NCBI GenBank assembly: GCA_036785705.1
Contig: JAWUZG010000004.1
Location: forward strand, 8,094,501-8,158,500
Direction: 5' to 3'
Source: Acanthornis magna
Lineage: Eukaryota > Chordata > Aves > Passeriformes > Acanthizidae
DNA: 64,000 nt
The position numbers were made by a program, and so were the translations under genes. Within the stretch, counting starts at the first letter, position 1. Every line of letters begins with the position of its first letter. Of the stretch, positions 1 to 11,260 are shown piece after piece. A model generated the notes under the pieces. It was not told the origin of the DNA. It ran no database searches and worked only from the letters and a program-made list of their open reading frames with translations.

Positions 1-150
1 TAATTAAAAAGTGTGCTGCTTCACAACAGGTTTTTAAAAAATACTGATATTTTCTCCTGATAATATAAGTATCAATAACAACAATAATATGAACTGTTAT
101 GAGTAAAATAAAATGTAGCTTGAAACTGTCAGAAAAAAATTGTTAGCTTT

Positions 151-316
151 TGTGGTGGATTAGCCTTGGCTAACGCCCAGACACCCATACAGCCAGTCTC
201 TTACTTCTCAACACTATGGGGAAGAAAATAGGCTGAGAAAGCGCAAGGTCAAGATAAAGACAGGGAGTTTATTTGCTCATTACTGTCATGGGCAAAACAG
301 ACTTGAACAGCAATTA
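151..316 (-). mobile_element. ERVL-type LTR fragment, truncated
   Basis: The left edge reads TGTGGTGGATTAGCC. It is followed by the block 'aagataaagacagggag...ctcattactgtcatgggcaaaacagact' seen in the same order in the LTRs at 16179 and 31556. In those copies this is the 3' (R/U5) end on the minus strand, with TTTATT as the reversed AATAAA signal. Similarity stops near 316, so only about 165 bp of a roughly 1-kb LTR survives. No target duplication can be defined because one end is lost. Confidence 0.7.
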
Positions 317-3300
317 AAAACATATAAAGCACCATCCTTTCTGAAATTTTAAGGGCCATTTAGAAATAGAGATATGGAAGAGCTTTTTAAAAAATTTTAT
401 TCCTGTGTGTATGTTTTGATATTTACAGACAGGTGCTTAAATGAAAGGATATCTCTTAGATAAGCAACTGAACCTCAACACATGTACCCTTTAACCAAAT
501 TCAAAATATTATAGATTTTATTTTTCATTCTTAATGATTTTTTCAAATAAATAAGAAATGTTCAGAACTTTTGCGTAGAACATCATTAAAAAATGAAGTT
601 TTGCCAGTCACTTAATAGAACTTGAAAGCAGCAGGTGCATTGCACAACTCAGACAATAAATAAGCTTTTTATTCTTAAAAAGGACCAACAGAAAGCCATG
701 CAATAAGTATGTAGACAAACAGTATAACAAAAAGATAATCTTGGCAAGTAATAGGGGGTATTCTAACACAGATCTATACACAATTCAACAGTTGTAATGC
801 TGGATTCATCTTCTAGCGACCACAAATGTTGAATCAGAACATATTCAAATACAGTAGATTGTAGACTGATAGCAGGTGAAAAGAGAAACTAAAGACAGCA
901 GACAAATCTCTTGTAACATTTAATTTTATTTAATTAGTCTATCTTGCTCACATAGTCAATGATGTCCAAGGGGAAAGTCATATCCAAATTTATATTTCCT
1001 AGAACACACTTGATATGAAATACAGTACTGTGAGTTTAATTTAAATCAAGTAAGATGTCAGTTATAGGGATAAAGTTTTAGATTGACTAATTTGGTATTT
1101 AGTTTTCATTTGATACATACAGTGCAGTTAATTGCTTTCACATGCCCTTAGGAATATAACAATGTAATATTTTAAATTTACTAACAATTTTATTATAATG
1201 TAGAAAACACAATACGGAAATGGTTTAATATATTCACTTATCTTAAAACTCTTTAATGATAAATTAAATAGGTTATTATTTATGCAAATTTAAGCACTTA
1301 CATTTGGCCTAGGCAATTTCAGACAGATAGGAGAAAACATTTATAAGCATTTGAGACACTGATTTAGGTTTTCAATTCAGATATCAATTAATGTGACAAG
1401 GTTGATTTGAATTTTGAATTTTTTTTCACATGACTTTTAATTTGTTTATGGACAAAAATAGTTTGCAAACAATATTTTCTGGACACTGTAAAATGATTAA
1501 TACATTTGAGAGTGTTCTAATTTGCCTGCAGAGAATTCAAGAACACAGAGAGGGGAAATTCAATGAATAAATTAAAAAAAAACTTTCTCAGCTTAAGTTA
1601 GAATGCACAGATCAGCAAATTTAGTCACCTCATTTCAGTTCTTATGCTGATTAATATATCATCCCATCATTTTTTTATCTTGCATAATCTTAGGGATATT
1701 GTTTGTAGTTGTTAAGATGTGTCAGTCATTTCTATTGTATATTAATGGATGTCAAACTAATTTTTTCATTGAAATAGAGTATCACAATTAAATTTTAAGC
1801 TTATCTTTCTGATATTTTTTATGTAATATAGTGTATTCTACATGTTATCCCGCTTTTTAGATATGGCACATAGAAATTGAAAAGAGTACCAGCAGAAAAA
1901 ATGTTATCCTAATTGAGCAATTCCTGAGATTAAAGTAAAAAAGACATCTAAAAAACTGAACTGAACAAAAGAATTCATGAAAAGAAAGTAATTTTCATAC
2001 TCAGATAATACTTGAAGTGTTCCATATTGGGGACAAATCTTTATTCTGAGTGTGTAGCTAAATGCCAGTTAAAGCTCATTTTTAGGTGATAATTGGATCT
2101 TATGAAAATCTTATGCTGAACTACTGCTCAGGTAATTACACTTTTTAAAAGAAACAATCTGTTTCTACTGAAACAATTTTCAAATCCAGATAATTCAGTG
2201 GCTTTAAATTGAGCAAATCTGAACACAGCCAGTCATTTGGGAGAAAGATCATGCCTGTTTTGTAAAAATGCAAATTTTATGAGACTGTACTACAGCTTGC
2301 AAGAATGCAAGCAATTTGGGTCAACTAGCAAGCACAGGTAAATAAGTTAAGATGTTAAAATTGAATCTTCCTTTCATTGTATTGAGACCTCCTTGGTGCT
2401 ATTCGAAGAGTGCTGGTGAGAATTGTGTTGTTTTAATGTTTTTCTCTACAACTCATTATTTCATGAGTATAAACCTACATGAAAGCTAAATGACCTTGAG
2501 ATGAATAAACAATTTTGACAATCTTCTAAGTATTCCTCCATAACTGCTAAGCAAGACAGCCATTTCTTCATGATATATGATTAAATAATAAAAGCTACAT
2601 TTCCGTGTGATTGGTAGAAATGCCAATATCCATATCTAATGAGGGAAATAGTTAAACTATTGGTATTAGTTTATATATATATAAATATTAACTGAAGGCA
2701 AATATTTGGTTGATTTAGCAAGATGATTACTTTGTCAGGTATGAAATATGATTATAAAGGGAAATTTCATGATAAATGAAAAGACCCATCACTTGAAGAC
2801 TGCATGTTATCAGAGTGAAAAAAATTGTAAATTCATGGACCCAAATGGGTACTACTTTGCTTGAAATATTTATGGAAATACTGTGTTGTCTATATTTGAT
2901 GATAAGTAGTTGTTGAAAAGCTGACATGTCATTCTGTCCAGTTTTCGATGCAAGACTATATTAACCTTGAGTTCAGGATGATATTAATCCTTCTTTTGCT
3001 CCCCTCACACAATATAGAAGTGCATCATATGCAGCATGGATACACTAAAAAATCAGCAGGAATTTTCAAGGATATTGACAAAAATGAGAAAGTGAAAAAA
3101 AAACATCTGATCTGAAACATTAAGGTAAAGATGGCATGATTAGAATATAAGCTAAAAGGTGAGATTACATTCATGTAGTCAATTAGATAGAAATAGTCTC
3201 GGGTTTATTTTTCTGCACTTTTGTTTTTAAGAAAAGAAAAACTGAAGAAATCTTGGGGATATTGCTTACTATATTTTTTTTTTTGTTTTATTCACTTGAA

Positions 3301-3869
3301 ATATGAATAGGAGTTCATTAATAATAAAGTCAGTCCTTATGAGCACACAGTAATAAGAAAAGCTAAAAAAACCCCAATGCTCAAAACCAAGAGCAAGCTT
3401 ATAGACTTGCTTATACGAACAGGTATTTGCTTCATTGAAACAAAAAACAAGGACAAATCATGAATAAAATATTTTAAATTGGAAAGTCTATCATAACTGA
3501 TCCACAGAAATTAATGAAAGAAAAATGACGCAAAAACTACAGCGTGAAAAACAGATGGACAAAAGAAGAAGGAGAGAAAGAAGGCAATATAGAGTTATAT
3601 TTTAAATATTTCTAGGAGATATGTTAATTTTTTTTTATTTTTATGGACATTTTTGACAATACTTTATTTGAACTTCAAATGATTTTTCTGTGTTCCCTCA
3701 GGGATGTGTCAGAGTCAAGGAATGGAATTATTTAATATGAAAAAGAATATATTTGTATATATGTTATGAATTTGCATATACGTTACTGCTTTTTGAAATA
3801 AACATGTACAGTCTCTACCATAATCCGCAGACTTAATTTGAGTCTATTTTTGATAATTTCATTCTGTGT
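317..3869. other. AT-rich stretch, no gene recognised
   Basis: About 3.5 kb of AT-rich sequence with short poly-A and poly-T runs (for example near 3270-3285 and 3630-3640) and frequent stops in all frames. The only open frames are about 60-70 codons and resemble no family I know. I see no repeat family, RNA gene or regulatory site that I can defend here. Confidence 0.6.
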
Positions 3870-4076
3870 GTGGAAAACCGCATCCAAGAAGATGAAGCCA
3901 ACAGATTTATGTCCTGCTGGAGATCAGCAACAGGTGGTGTGTTTCAAGGTTCCATACTAGGACTGGTACTGTTCAATGTCTATATTAGTTACATAAACAG
4001 TGGGATTGCGTGTTCTCTCAGCAAATTTGTGGGTAACACCAAGCTGTGTTGCATGGCTGATGTGCCTGATGGATAA
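3870..4076 (+). pseudogene. CR1 reverse transcriptase fragment (inactive)
   Basis: The 68-codon frame matches the CR1 RT core around motifs B and C. Residues about 23-38 (GVFQGSILGLVLFNVY) correspond to the family pattern GVPQGSVLGPVLFN. Residues about 53-59 read FVGNTKL where active copies have FADDTKL. The two catalytic aspartates of motif C are therefore replaced, so this copy could not polymerise DNA. The frame stops at 4074-4076, about 15 bases before the LTR junction. The family comparison is from memory, not from a search. Confidence 0.85.
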
Positions 4077-4091
4077 GATGCCATCCAGATG
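3870..4091 (+). mobile_element. CR1 LINE, left part of an interrupted copy
   Basis: This is the reverse transcriptase region of a CR1 non-LTR retrotransposon in sense orientation. It ends at 'gatgccatccag', the CR1 segment that normally continues 'agagggacc'. That continuation is found at 5227, after an intervening LTR. The copy is 5' truncated before about 3870, as usual for CR1. The left limit is approximate because similarity fades gradually. Confidence 0.88.
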
Positions 4092-4372
4092 TGTTGTGGT
4101 TAAAGTGCAGCAGGCGATTAAGCCCCACATAGCCACTCACACACTGGGAGAATCAGAAGAGTAAAAGCGAGAAAACTCGTGGGCTGGAGATAAAGGCAGC
4201 TTAACAGGCAAAGTAAAAACACTGTACCCAAAAAAAGCAAAACAAGGAATTAATTCACCACTTCCTGTGGACAGGCAGGTGTTCAACTGTCTCTGGGAAA
4301 GCAGGGCTCCATCCTGTGTTATTGTTACTTGGCAAGACAAACGTCATCAGCCCCTTCTTTCTTCTTCCCCCA

Positions 4373-4382
4373 GCTCTATATG
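4373..4382 (-). promoter_or_regulatory. TATA-like box of the outer LTR
   Basis: The plus strand reads gctctatatg, so the minus strand reads CATATAGAGC. It sits where this LTR family normally has CATATAAAGC. The change from AAA to AGA weakens the box. The position matches the family layout, but activity is unknown. Confidence 0.5.
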
Positions 4383-4629
4383 CTGAGCATGATTCCGTAT
4401 GCTATAGGATATCCCTTAGGTCAGTTGGGGTCAGCTGTCCCAGCTATGTGTCCTCACATCTTCTTGGGCACCCCAATCCCCCTCGCTGATGGGTTTGGGT
4501 GAGAGGTAGAAAAGGCTTTTATTGTGCAAGCACTGTTCAACAGTAACAAAACCATCTCTATATCATCAATATTGTTTCCAGACTAAATCCAATAAACAGT
4601 TCCATACTGGCCAATGTGAAGAAAATTAA

Positions 4630-4635
4630 CCCTAC
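4630..4635. repeat. Target site duplication, left copy (CCCTAC)
   Basis: CCCTAC immediately precedes the nested LTR and recurs at 5202-5207 after it. The flanking 'aa' also matches, giving up to 8 identical bases. Confidence 0.75.
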
Positions 4636-4771
4636 TGTGGTGGGTCAACCCCAAGTCTCCATCATTTCCCGAGCCAGTTCCGCCTCCTCAGAGGGTGGAA
4701 CCCTGGTTGGGCAGAGCCCAGGGGTATGAGATCCTCCCCGGGGGCTGGCCGGGGAGTGGCCAGGGTCGAAG

Positions 4772-4921
4772 CCCCGCCCCCTTCTCAGGAATGTTCTCTA
4801 ACGTTAATGTTATCATTGGTTCATTTAAATTATTCCCTCCCTCAGTTATCCCTGGTTGGGCCCCAGACACTGTGTCCTCCCCCTTCCCCTTCTCCCATTG
4901 GTCGGGCATGTTGGTATAAAA
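4772..4921 (+). promoter_or_regulatory. Core promoter of the nested LTR
   Basis: In order: a GC box (ccccgcccc, 4772-4780), an inverted CCAAT (attgg, 4815-4819), a second inverted CCAAT (attgg, 4897-4901) and a TATAAAA box (4915-4921). Spacing is normal for an RNA polymerase II promoter, and transcription would start around 4945. All boxes are intact, which is unusual among the repeats in this window. Confidence 0.65.
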
Positions 4922-4996
4922 CATGTTGCACGAGGCTGTCCCTCGGACTCGGTCTCTGAAGTAACTCCATCCTGGATCCCCATCCCTTCATTCCAC

Positions 4997-5002
4997 AATA
5001 AA
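4997..5002 (+). terminator. Polyadenylation signal of the nested LTR
   Basis: A perfect AATAAA about 80 bases downstream of the TATA box. This is the expected distance for an LTR with a short R region, and cleavage would fall near 5015-5030. Confidence 0.6.
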
Positions 5003-5201
5003 GGAGTTGAAGGAGCGAGTCTCCTCCCAGCCCTTTGCCTCCTCGCGTCTCCTTTCCCACCAATACTCTGCGCCTGACCAGCTCACCCAGGACAACACTA
5101 CCTCAGGGGTGAAACAACCACCCGGTAGCCTGGTGCGGCCAGTGCTTGTGCCAGGAGCGAGGGTAGCCAGGCGAATCAGATGCGTGCCTCTAAAGACAAA
5201 A

Positions 5202-5207
5202 CCCTAC
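5202..5207. repeat. Target site duplication, right copy (CCCTAC)
   Basis: Matches 4630-4635. It is followed directly by 'tgcagccaaaaccagcaca', the last bases of the outer LTR. Confidence 0.75.
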
Positions 5208-5226
5208 TGCAGCCAAAACCAGCACA

Positions 5227-5946
5227 AGAGGGCCCTCAGGAGTGGGCATATGTGAATCTCATGAAGTTCAGCAAGGCCAAGTGCGAAGTCCTGCATGTGG
5301 GCTGGGGCGATCCCCAGCATCAGTTCAGCCTGGAGGCTGAACAGATTCAGGGCAGCCTTGCTAAGGAGCACTTGGAAAAACTAATGGGTAAAAGAATTGG
5401 ACAGGAGCTAGCAAAGTTTTCTTGCAGCCCAAGAGACCAACTGTGTCCTGGGCTGCGTAAAAAGAGGTGAATGTGCCCCTATACTCTGCTCTGGTGAGAA
5501 CCAAATGGGGATACTACATCCAGACCTAGGGCCCCCAACTCAAGACATGGATATGTTGGTGGAAGGGATTGAAAGCCACTCCTGTGAAGACAAAGAGAAA
5601 TGGGGTTGTTCAACCTCAGAACACTTTAGGGAGACTTCATTGAAGCCTTTCAATATATAAACGGGAGCTATAAGAGAGATAGAGAGATATTTTTTACCAA
5701 GGTCTGTAGTGACAAGGTGGAGCAATGATTTTAAACATAAAGGAGGGTAGGTTTAGGACTATGGAGGTGGTGAGGCACAGGAACTGGCTGCTCAGAGAAG
5801 TGGTGGATAGCCCAACCCTGGCAGCATTCAAGGCCAGGCTGGGTGGGGCTTTGGGTAACCTAATAGACTGGAAGGTGTCACATGGAAGTTTGGTTGGACA
5901 AGATGATTTTTTAAGGTCCTTTTCAACCCAAGTCAGTCTATGATTC
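5227..5946 (+). mobile_element. CR1 LINE, right part with 3' end
   Basis: CR1 resumes at 'agagggccctcagg'. It encodes the C-terminal ORF2 segment NLMKFSKAKCEVLHVGW (CR1 pattern NLMKFNKGKCKVLHLG) up to a stop at 5468-5470. The typical CR1 3' region follows: 'tggaggtggtgaggcacaggaa', 'gtggatagcccaaccctgg', 'aggccaggctgggtggggct', then the terminal 'gtcagtctatgattcta'. An internal deletion of about ten bases lies just after the LTR junction. The intact 3' terminus shows this was the end used for insertion. Confidence 0.92.
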
Positions 5947-6083
5947 TACAATCACCATACAGAAAAAAATTACTGTATCAGTAAAAAGCAAAAAATATTC
6001 CATGGAGAGATTAACAATGGAAGGAGAAGACTATGGTTGGCTTCAGACCCAACGAGATGGCATTTCTTGTAGAATGTGTATCC

Positions 6084-6275
6084 TAGAATCATAGAATCAT
6101 GTAGCTTGGAAAAGATCCTTAATACCATTGAGTCCAGCAGCTAACCTAACACTGCTAAATCCACACTAAACCATGCCCGTAAGCACCACATCTACGTGTC
6201 TTCTGGATATCTGAATACCTCTAGGGGTGGTGACGCAACCACTTCCCTGGGCAGGCTGCTCCATTAACACCATCC
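6084..6275 (-). mobile_element. CR1 LINE 3' end
   Basis: Starts at the reversed CR1 terminus 'tagaatcatagaatcatgtag'. It continues through 'ttggaaaagatcctta', 'gagtccagcagctaacctaacactgc', 'aaaccatgcccgtaagcaccacatctacgtg' and 'ggtggtgacgcaaccacttccctgggcaggctg'. About 190 bp, 5' truncated and noncoding. It is close in type to the copy at 33829. Confidence 0.9.
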
Positions 6276-9200
6276 TGGTAGTGTGACGTAATGACTTTGC
6301 TGACTCTGGTTTTACTGATATCTTAAGCTCTTGGTAGTTGATTCTCATCAGTAGAAATAATTACAGATAGCCATAAAATATTTACTGCTTTATAAATCAA
6401 ATTATCTCCAAAAAAAGTGGAATTAAAGGAGAACTATGTGATTTGTTAATACAAATTACAAACTCGCTATGAGTTACATGTTCCAACTGTTTATTAAGCA
6501 TTCTAAGTACATTTGCATTTGAAGTCATAAAGTGCACAGATTCATTATATACTAGACATTACTTTCTAATTTTATTTTATCTAAGAGCAGTTAATTTAAT
6601 CACCTGATTGAATAAATGCATTCACCAACAGTTTAAATTCTTCTATGAAATTTTCAGAAGAAACATAATGAAGTCACCTTCAGTCTGGAGCTGTCAGATC
6701 ACAAATTAATATAGTGAAATATCCTCATTTTTTTAACATTAAGCATAAAAGTTTTTATTGAAATATTTGCTCTAGTAACTTAAAGAAGAAGTTATAAATA
6801 ATGAATGTCTTTTCTTCTAATGTAAAAAGTTATGTAAAAATACCAAAAAAAAAGCTGCTTTTCATTCAGAATTAAAATAAAATATTTGGACTTAATGAAA
6901 AAAGAATGATAAGGTTCACAGAAAACTTAGTTTTTAAGCCACAATTTAGACAGAACAACTGGATACAGAGAAAAATCTGAAAATATTAAGCCCTGATAAA
7001 TGATGGTCCTACCGGTGTGAAAGGATATGTATGCAAATTTTATCTACGAAATGCAAACATAATTTTGTTATTAAAGTGAAAACCTATTCACTGTCATTAC
7101 AGTCATATTTATTTAACTCTAACAATTGGAATATGGCTTTGCCAGGTAATCTTGTCATTATAACAGGAAATCCATACCAAAATAAATTGAACATTATAGC
7201 ACTCTGTTACCATCTAATAAACTTTGTTGCCATTTGTCTGACAAAAATATTAGGAGTGTGGTCTGGTGATCTGAGTAGTGGGCTGTGAAATTGGCACCTG
7301 TGTTCTCCACCACTGGATATGACCTTGAGCATTCCACTAAAATATAAATCTCATTGTATTTCAAAGGCACATTTAATTGAAAAACAGGTTATAAATATCT
7401 CAAAAATGCAATGTCTCATAAAGTTAATAGAAGAAATTAGTAAACATGTTTGAAAATGTGTGATGTGTGTTACCTTAAACATCTTACTATGAGTTTAATC
7501 TAAAAATAAGATATAAAAAAAGACTTGCATAATGCAGAGATCTAAAATGTGCGAGATGCCACATAGAATATCTGGAAAAAAATTCCTCACTTGAACATCA
7601 GCATCCTTGATCGATTAACATTGTGTGAAAATTTATTATTTCAGAACATGAGTTGTACATCATATATCCATGCAAAATATGCTACTGTGAAAAGTTTTAA
7701 TCTCCTATTTTCATTTTCTTTAACAAAAGAAATAGATAAAATCTTTCTTCTCACTGGTTATGTTTTTCATTTCACAGATTAGACTTCTGTGCCAGTGTTA
7801 ATCCTTTTGTTCTTTGCACTTCCTCTCAATTTTATGTGCTACCCATATTCAAGCACATCCATTATTTACAACATTTTTATATTACCTCAGCTCAGTAACA
7901 TTAGGATCACAAAGTCCAAGTAATAGCAGAAGAAAGCTCCAATCTCAATTTGCATTACTATTTGAAGCCAGTTTTGTATCACCACTCAAGCAGCACCTTA
8001 GCCTTACAGATTCCCGCTGATACTCCACAGAGTATAGTAAAGGGACTTTGCGGCTTATGAAAAGTTTTTTAGGGGGGACTTCAATGTGAAGGACAAAATT
8101 CTTCCAAATATTCCTGCAGTCTGGTCTATTCCTAACAGATCAATAAAGAAGCAGTAAAATGGTTTAAATGTAGACTTCTGATATTAAAAACAAATACAAT
8201 TTTAAGAGAGTATTGTTTTAACAGTTAATAGCTGTTCTAGTTATATACGTGTGAGTATTCTATGGCAAAATAAAAAGAGAATAAACTTCCTTCTTGTCAT
8301 CAGAGAGACTGTGAAGAAGGACCAAACAGTTGTGTTGCCCAAAATAGAAAGGTAGTGGATAAATGTAGATTCTTCCTGGATGAGTAAATCAAATGCATCC
8401 AGGAACTTCCACATCACTGAGGTCAACTAATATAGAACTGCCCTTATCTGAGGTGATAATTTCCTTTAGTCTGCAAGAGGGAGTGACAATGTGCAACAGT
8501 AAGAGAGGATATATATAATAATATATAATAAGAAATTAATAATTGTATTATTAAAAATAATAAGAATATAATAAGAAATAAACCTGCAATATTCTAATTC
8601 CTCATACATATATATATATGGGTGTTAATTAGAAGAGGATTTTTTTTTTTAGTCAGAAGTATTTAAATTATTGTTGATCTTTAATTTAATTTTAAGCGTA
8701 ATTGAAGTCACATTCACCTGTCAGAATTTGTAAAGAACTTCTATTTATATCAAAACCATTTTAGAGACATTTAAGCATAAAATCTCAGAAAACTGTAAGA
8801 AAGAAATGTACTCTATTCCTGGAGTGACCTATGTCACAGAAAGGGAAACAAAGCATAAATGCAGAAATGGAAAGATTTAAGCCATCAAAAATTTCCCTAA
8901 CATGGGATTTAGACACTATTAATGTTCTTGAATTCAAGACAATGACTCAGTCAGCTTGCTCACAAGTTCAGGCTAACCACAAGGGAATTTTAAATTGACT
9001 GGTAGCTCCTTTTAGGAGAGCACAGATCTCAAGACACCTGAACATAGGTATTTATGTTAGCGCTCCAAACGGAATAGCTAGAAACTCAGCTCTTGCTTTA
9101 ATATCAGAGCCATGCAGAGACAACACAAAGTATTGCCCAGGTCCACAGGGGAACACATCTCTCCTGTGTTCAGAGCATTCCTAATGTAGAGTGACAGCCC

Positions 9201-10489
9201 TGAGTTCAGCAAGACACACAGCAGTCACAATCACTTTACAGGGTATGTCTGCTGGCACTGCCACCACCAGCTAACTTTTATACAGTGGTCTATTCTTCAC
9301 ATTATTTACCCAGCAGGTGTGGAACAAAGATTCTGTATCCTCCTCAGCACGGCAATATGTAGTCAAATACTAAGCTCTCAGCCTCCAGATAGGCTAGACA
9401 CTCTCAGCTGAAGATGCTCCTTTTAGAGTCTCAAATTTCACGTCAAACTCCTGGCAGGCTTCACTGTGGATATGTGCTCCTGTTTCACAACAAAGAACAG
9501 AATAAAAGAAGATTTGGACCAGAGAAAATAATGAAGGGATTTCATCCCCAAATATTTACCGCATACTCAACTGAATGATCTAAATATTTCCTTAAAATTA
9601 TGTCAATGTGACTCAGTGCAGTGAGACTCTCAAAAGGAAAGCAAGCTAGTCTAAAAATATCTAGAAATATCTAGTATAAAACATGCAGACATACATTCAA
9701 GAAATTTAAGGATAAAAGAATAAAACATGTCTCGACTGAAAACTGGAAGCTGCATGAATTAATGAAGTTGCATGATGACCCTCATATTGCAAGAACTCAA
9801 TCAGTGAAAGACACTGAATAGTTGTCTACAGAGTTTCAAATCCACTTCCTGAGTATTGAAGGATATCAAAGATAAAAGTATGATTAGTTTTTAAGTTCTT
9901 ATATAGGGGGGTGGTTTTCTACTTTTTTCCCTTAAATTATCTAGAAGTAATTTTGAAGGACGTATTTTATTTTTAAGAAAAATGTGATTTTTATATCTTA
10001 TATTTAAAAATTCAGACTGTTTCTTAAGAGTGGTGATATCTTTAGAGATTCTCTTTTCAATTCAGAGTTATCTTCCAAAAATATGAAGCCAAGCTGCAAT
10101 AATTTTGTAGCAGATATGTTGCACAATCTGTGAATTTTTTCTGCAAATTTCAAGTGGTGTTGGTCATGAAAATCTATTAAACATCTTCAGTACCTCTGAA
10201 AATATTTCCTCCCCTTTGTGTAGTTTGTTTCAAAGTTTTATCAAAGCATTAGCAGGAGGCTAGGAACAAAGAGCACATTTGACCAAAATGGCTGGAAATC
10301 CCAGGAGTTTTCTCTCATTGTATTTTCAATTTTATTGTGCAATTTTGAGATGCGAAATCCTTTTTTCTTAACTGCAAGTTCCTCATATAAGATATGGTTA
10401 TAATAACAGGATATCCTAACTTTTATGGCCTGAAGGCAGAAAGATATCTATGGAGTTTAAATTATTCGCACTTCTCCAGTTCATGGGGT
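6276..10489. other. AT-rich stretch, no gene recognised
   Basis: Holds an AT-rich simple tract near 8505-8585, a short (AT)n near 8606-8622 and small internal duplications such as 'atatctagaaatatctag' near 9656-9675. The part from about 9000 to 9480 is a little richer in GC and lacks long A/T runs, but I recognise no family there. Open frames of 60-85 codons have no recognisable motifs. Confidence 0.55.
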
Positions 10490-10516
10490 AAGTGTTTATC
10501 TTGTCCATAAACACTT
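10490..10516. repeat. Perfect 10-bp inverted repeat (hairpin)
   Basis: aagtgtttat, a 7-base spacer, then ataaacactt: a perfect 10-bp stem. Each arm contains a forkhead-like TGTTTAT site in opposite orientation. No poly-T or other RNA gene signal accompanies it, so a structured RNA is not implied. Confidence 0.8.
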
Positions 10517-11190
10517 TTAATTCTGAGTTAGAAACAATATGGAGTCCTGTTTAGTTTACTTGCAGATACTAAAAATAAAACATCAAACCCTCCATAGATT
10601 TTTAAAACCTATCACTGGTTTAATTTTGAATAGTTCTGTGTCCCTTGAGTTTTAATTTATTAAACCTGGTTTCTTGAAGTCTGTTATGAAGAAAGCGAAA
10701 CACAAAATGGAATTCAGTAAGATCTATTGATTGTTTATGAGGTCACCAGTGCTTATTTCTCCAGCAAATCACCACCTGTTACCTGTTTTGTTTCCAAGCC
10801 AAAAATTGTTTCTTCTGATTGTTGTTAAACAGCTCTTAAGAAAATTTGAATCATCGCATTAAGCATTGTCCTCTTGATTCCATGAACCTCTTCATACTTT
10901 TAAACTGTCATGTTGTAAAATCAGGGACTGAAATTTGCATCAGTTTGTTAAAAAGATAAATTGAAAAAAGAAATGGACTGTCTTTCAGTGAGTATAAGCT
11001 AGGATGCATTAACTTTGTGCTAGTACTTTGGTTTGGATGACAATTACTGTTCTGTAATAAATCTCATGGACATCCCCACCTAATGTGTTTGCATAGTCTT
11101 TGGAGCATGCATTATATTTCTTTTATTATGAAACTAACCTGGAAAAGACGATTCAGGAGTCCACAGAATGTGCTCCAGATGTATAAGCAC
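10517..11190. other. AT-rich stretch, nothing recognised
   Basis: Ordinary AT-rich sequence between the inverted repeat and a small CR1 relic. No open frame above about 60 codons, no repeat family and no RNA gene seen. Confidence 0.55.
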
Positions 11191-11260
11191 ATAGAATCAA
11201 AAAAACAGAATCACAGAAAAAATAGGAAAAGACCTCTAAGATCCTCATGATTAATGATTT
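11191..11260 (-). mobile_element. Short CR1 3' relic
   Basis: Reads 'atagaatcaaaaaaacagaatcacagaa...ggaaaagacctctaagatcctcatgatta', the reversed CR1 terminus. It is decayed after about 70 bp. The terminal repeat has been altered by A-run expansion. Confidence 0.65.

Larger units (their letters stand above)
4636..5201 (+). mobile_element. Solo LTR (ERVK-like) nested inside the ERVL LTR
   Basis: About 566 bp starting TGTGGTGGGTCAACC and distinctly more GC-rich than its host LTR. It carries a full retroviral LTR layout in plus orientation: GC box, two inverted CCAAT boxes, TATAAAA and AATAAA. The flanks repeat: 'ccctac' at 4630-4635 and 5202-5207, and the match extends to 'aaccctac'. This 6-8 bp duplication fits a target site duplication. 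The exact 3' end is ambiguous (5198 ends in ACA, 5201 leaves a 6-bp duplication). It is the youngest of the three layers here. Class assignment to ERVK rests on the 6-bp duplication and LTR style and is uncertain. Confidence 0.8.
4092..5226 (-). mobile_element. ERVL-type solo LTR inserted in CR1, itself interrupted
   Basis: The minus-strand LTR starts TGTGCTGGTTTTGGCTG at 5226 and runs to 'ccacaaca' at 4092-4095. A minus-strand TATA-like box (rc of 'ctatatg', 4376-4382) precedes the R region. The LTR body covers 4092-4635 plus the last about 20 bases, 5208-5226. A second LTR (4636-5201) sits between them. Flanking 'agatg' (4087-4091) and 'agagg' (5227-5231) may be a decayed 5-bp target duplication (4 of 5 match). 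Removing 4092-5226 restores a nearly continuous CR1 order. No gag or pol remains. Confidence 0.82.

Noticed and set aside
9000..9480. Slightly GC-richer block that might be an old repeat or exon
   Set aside because: No family, frame or terminal structure could be recognised.
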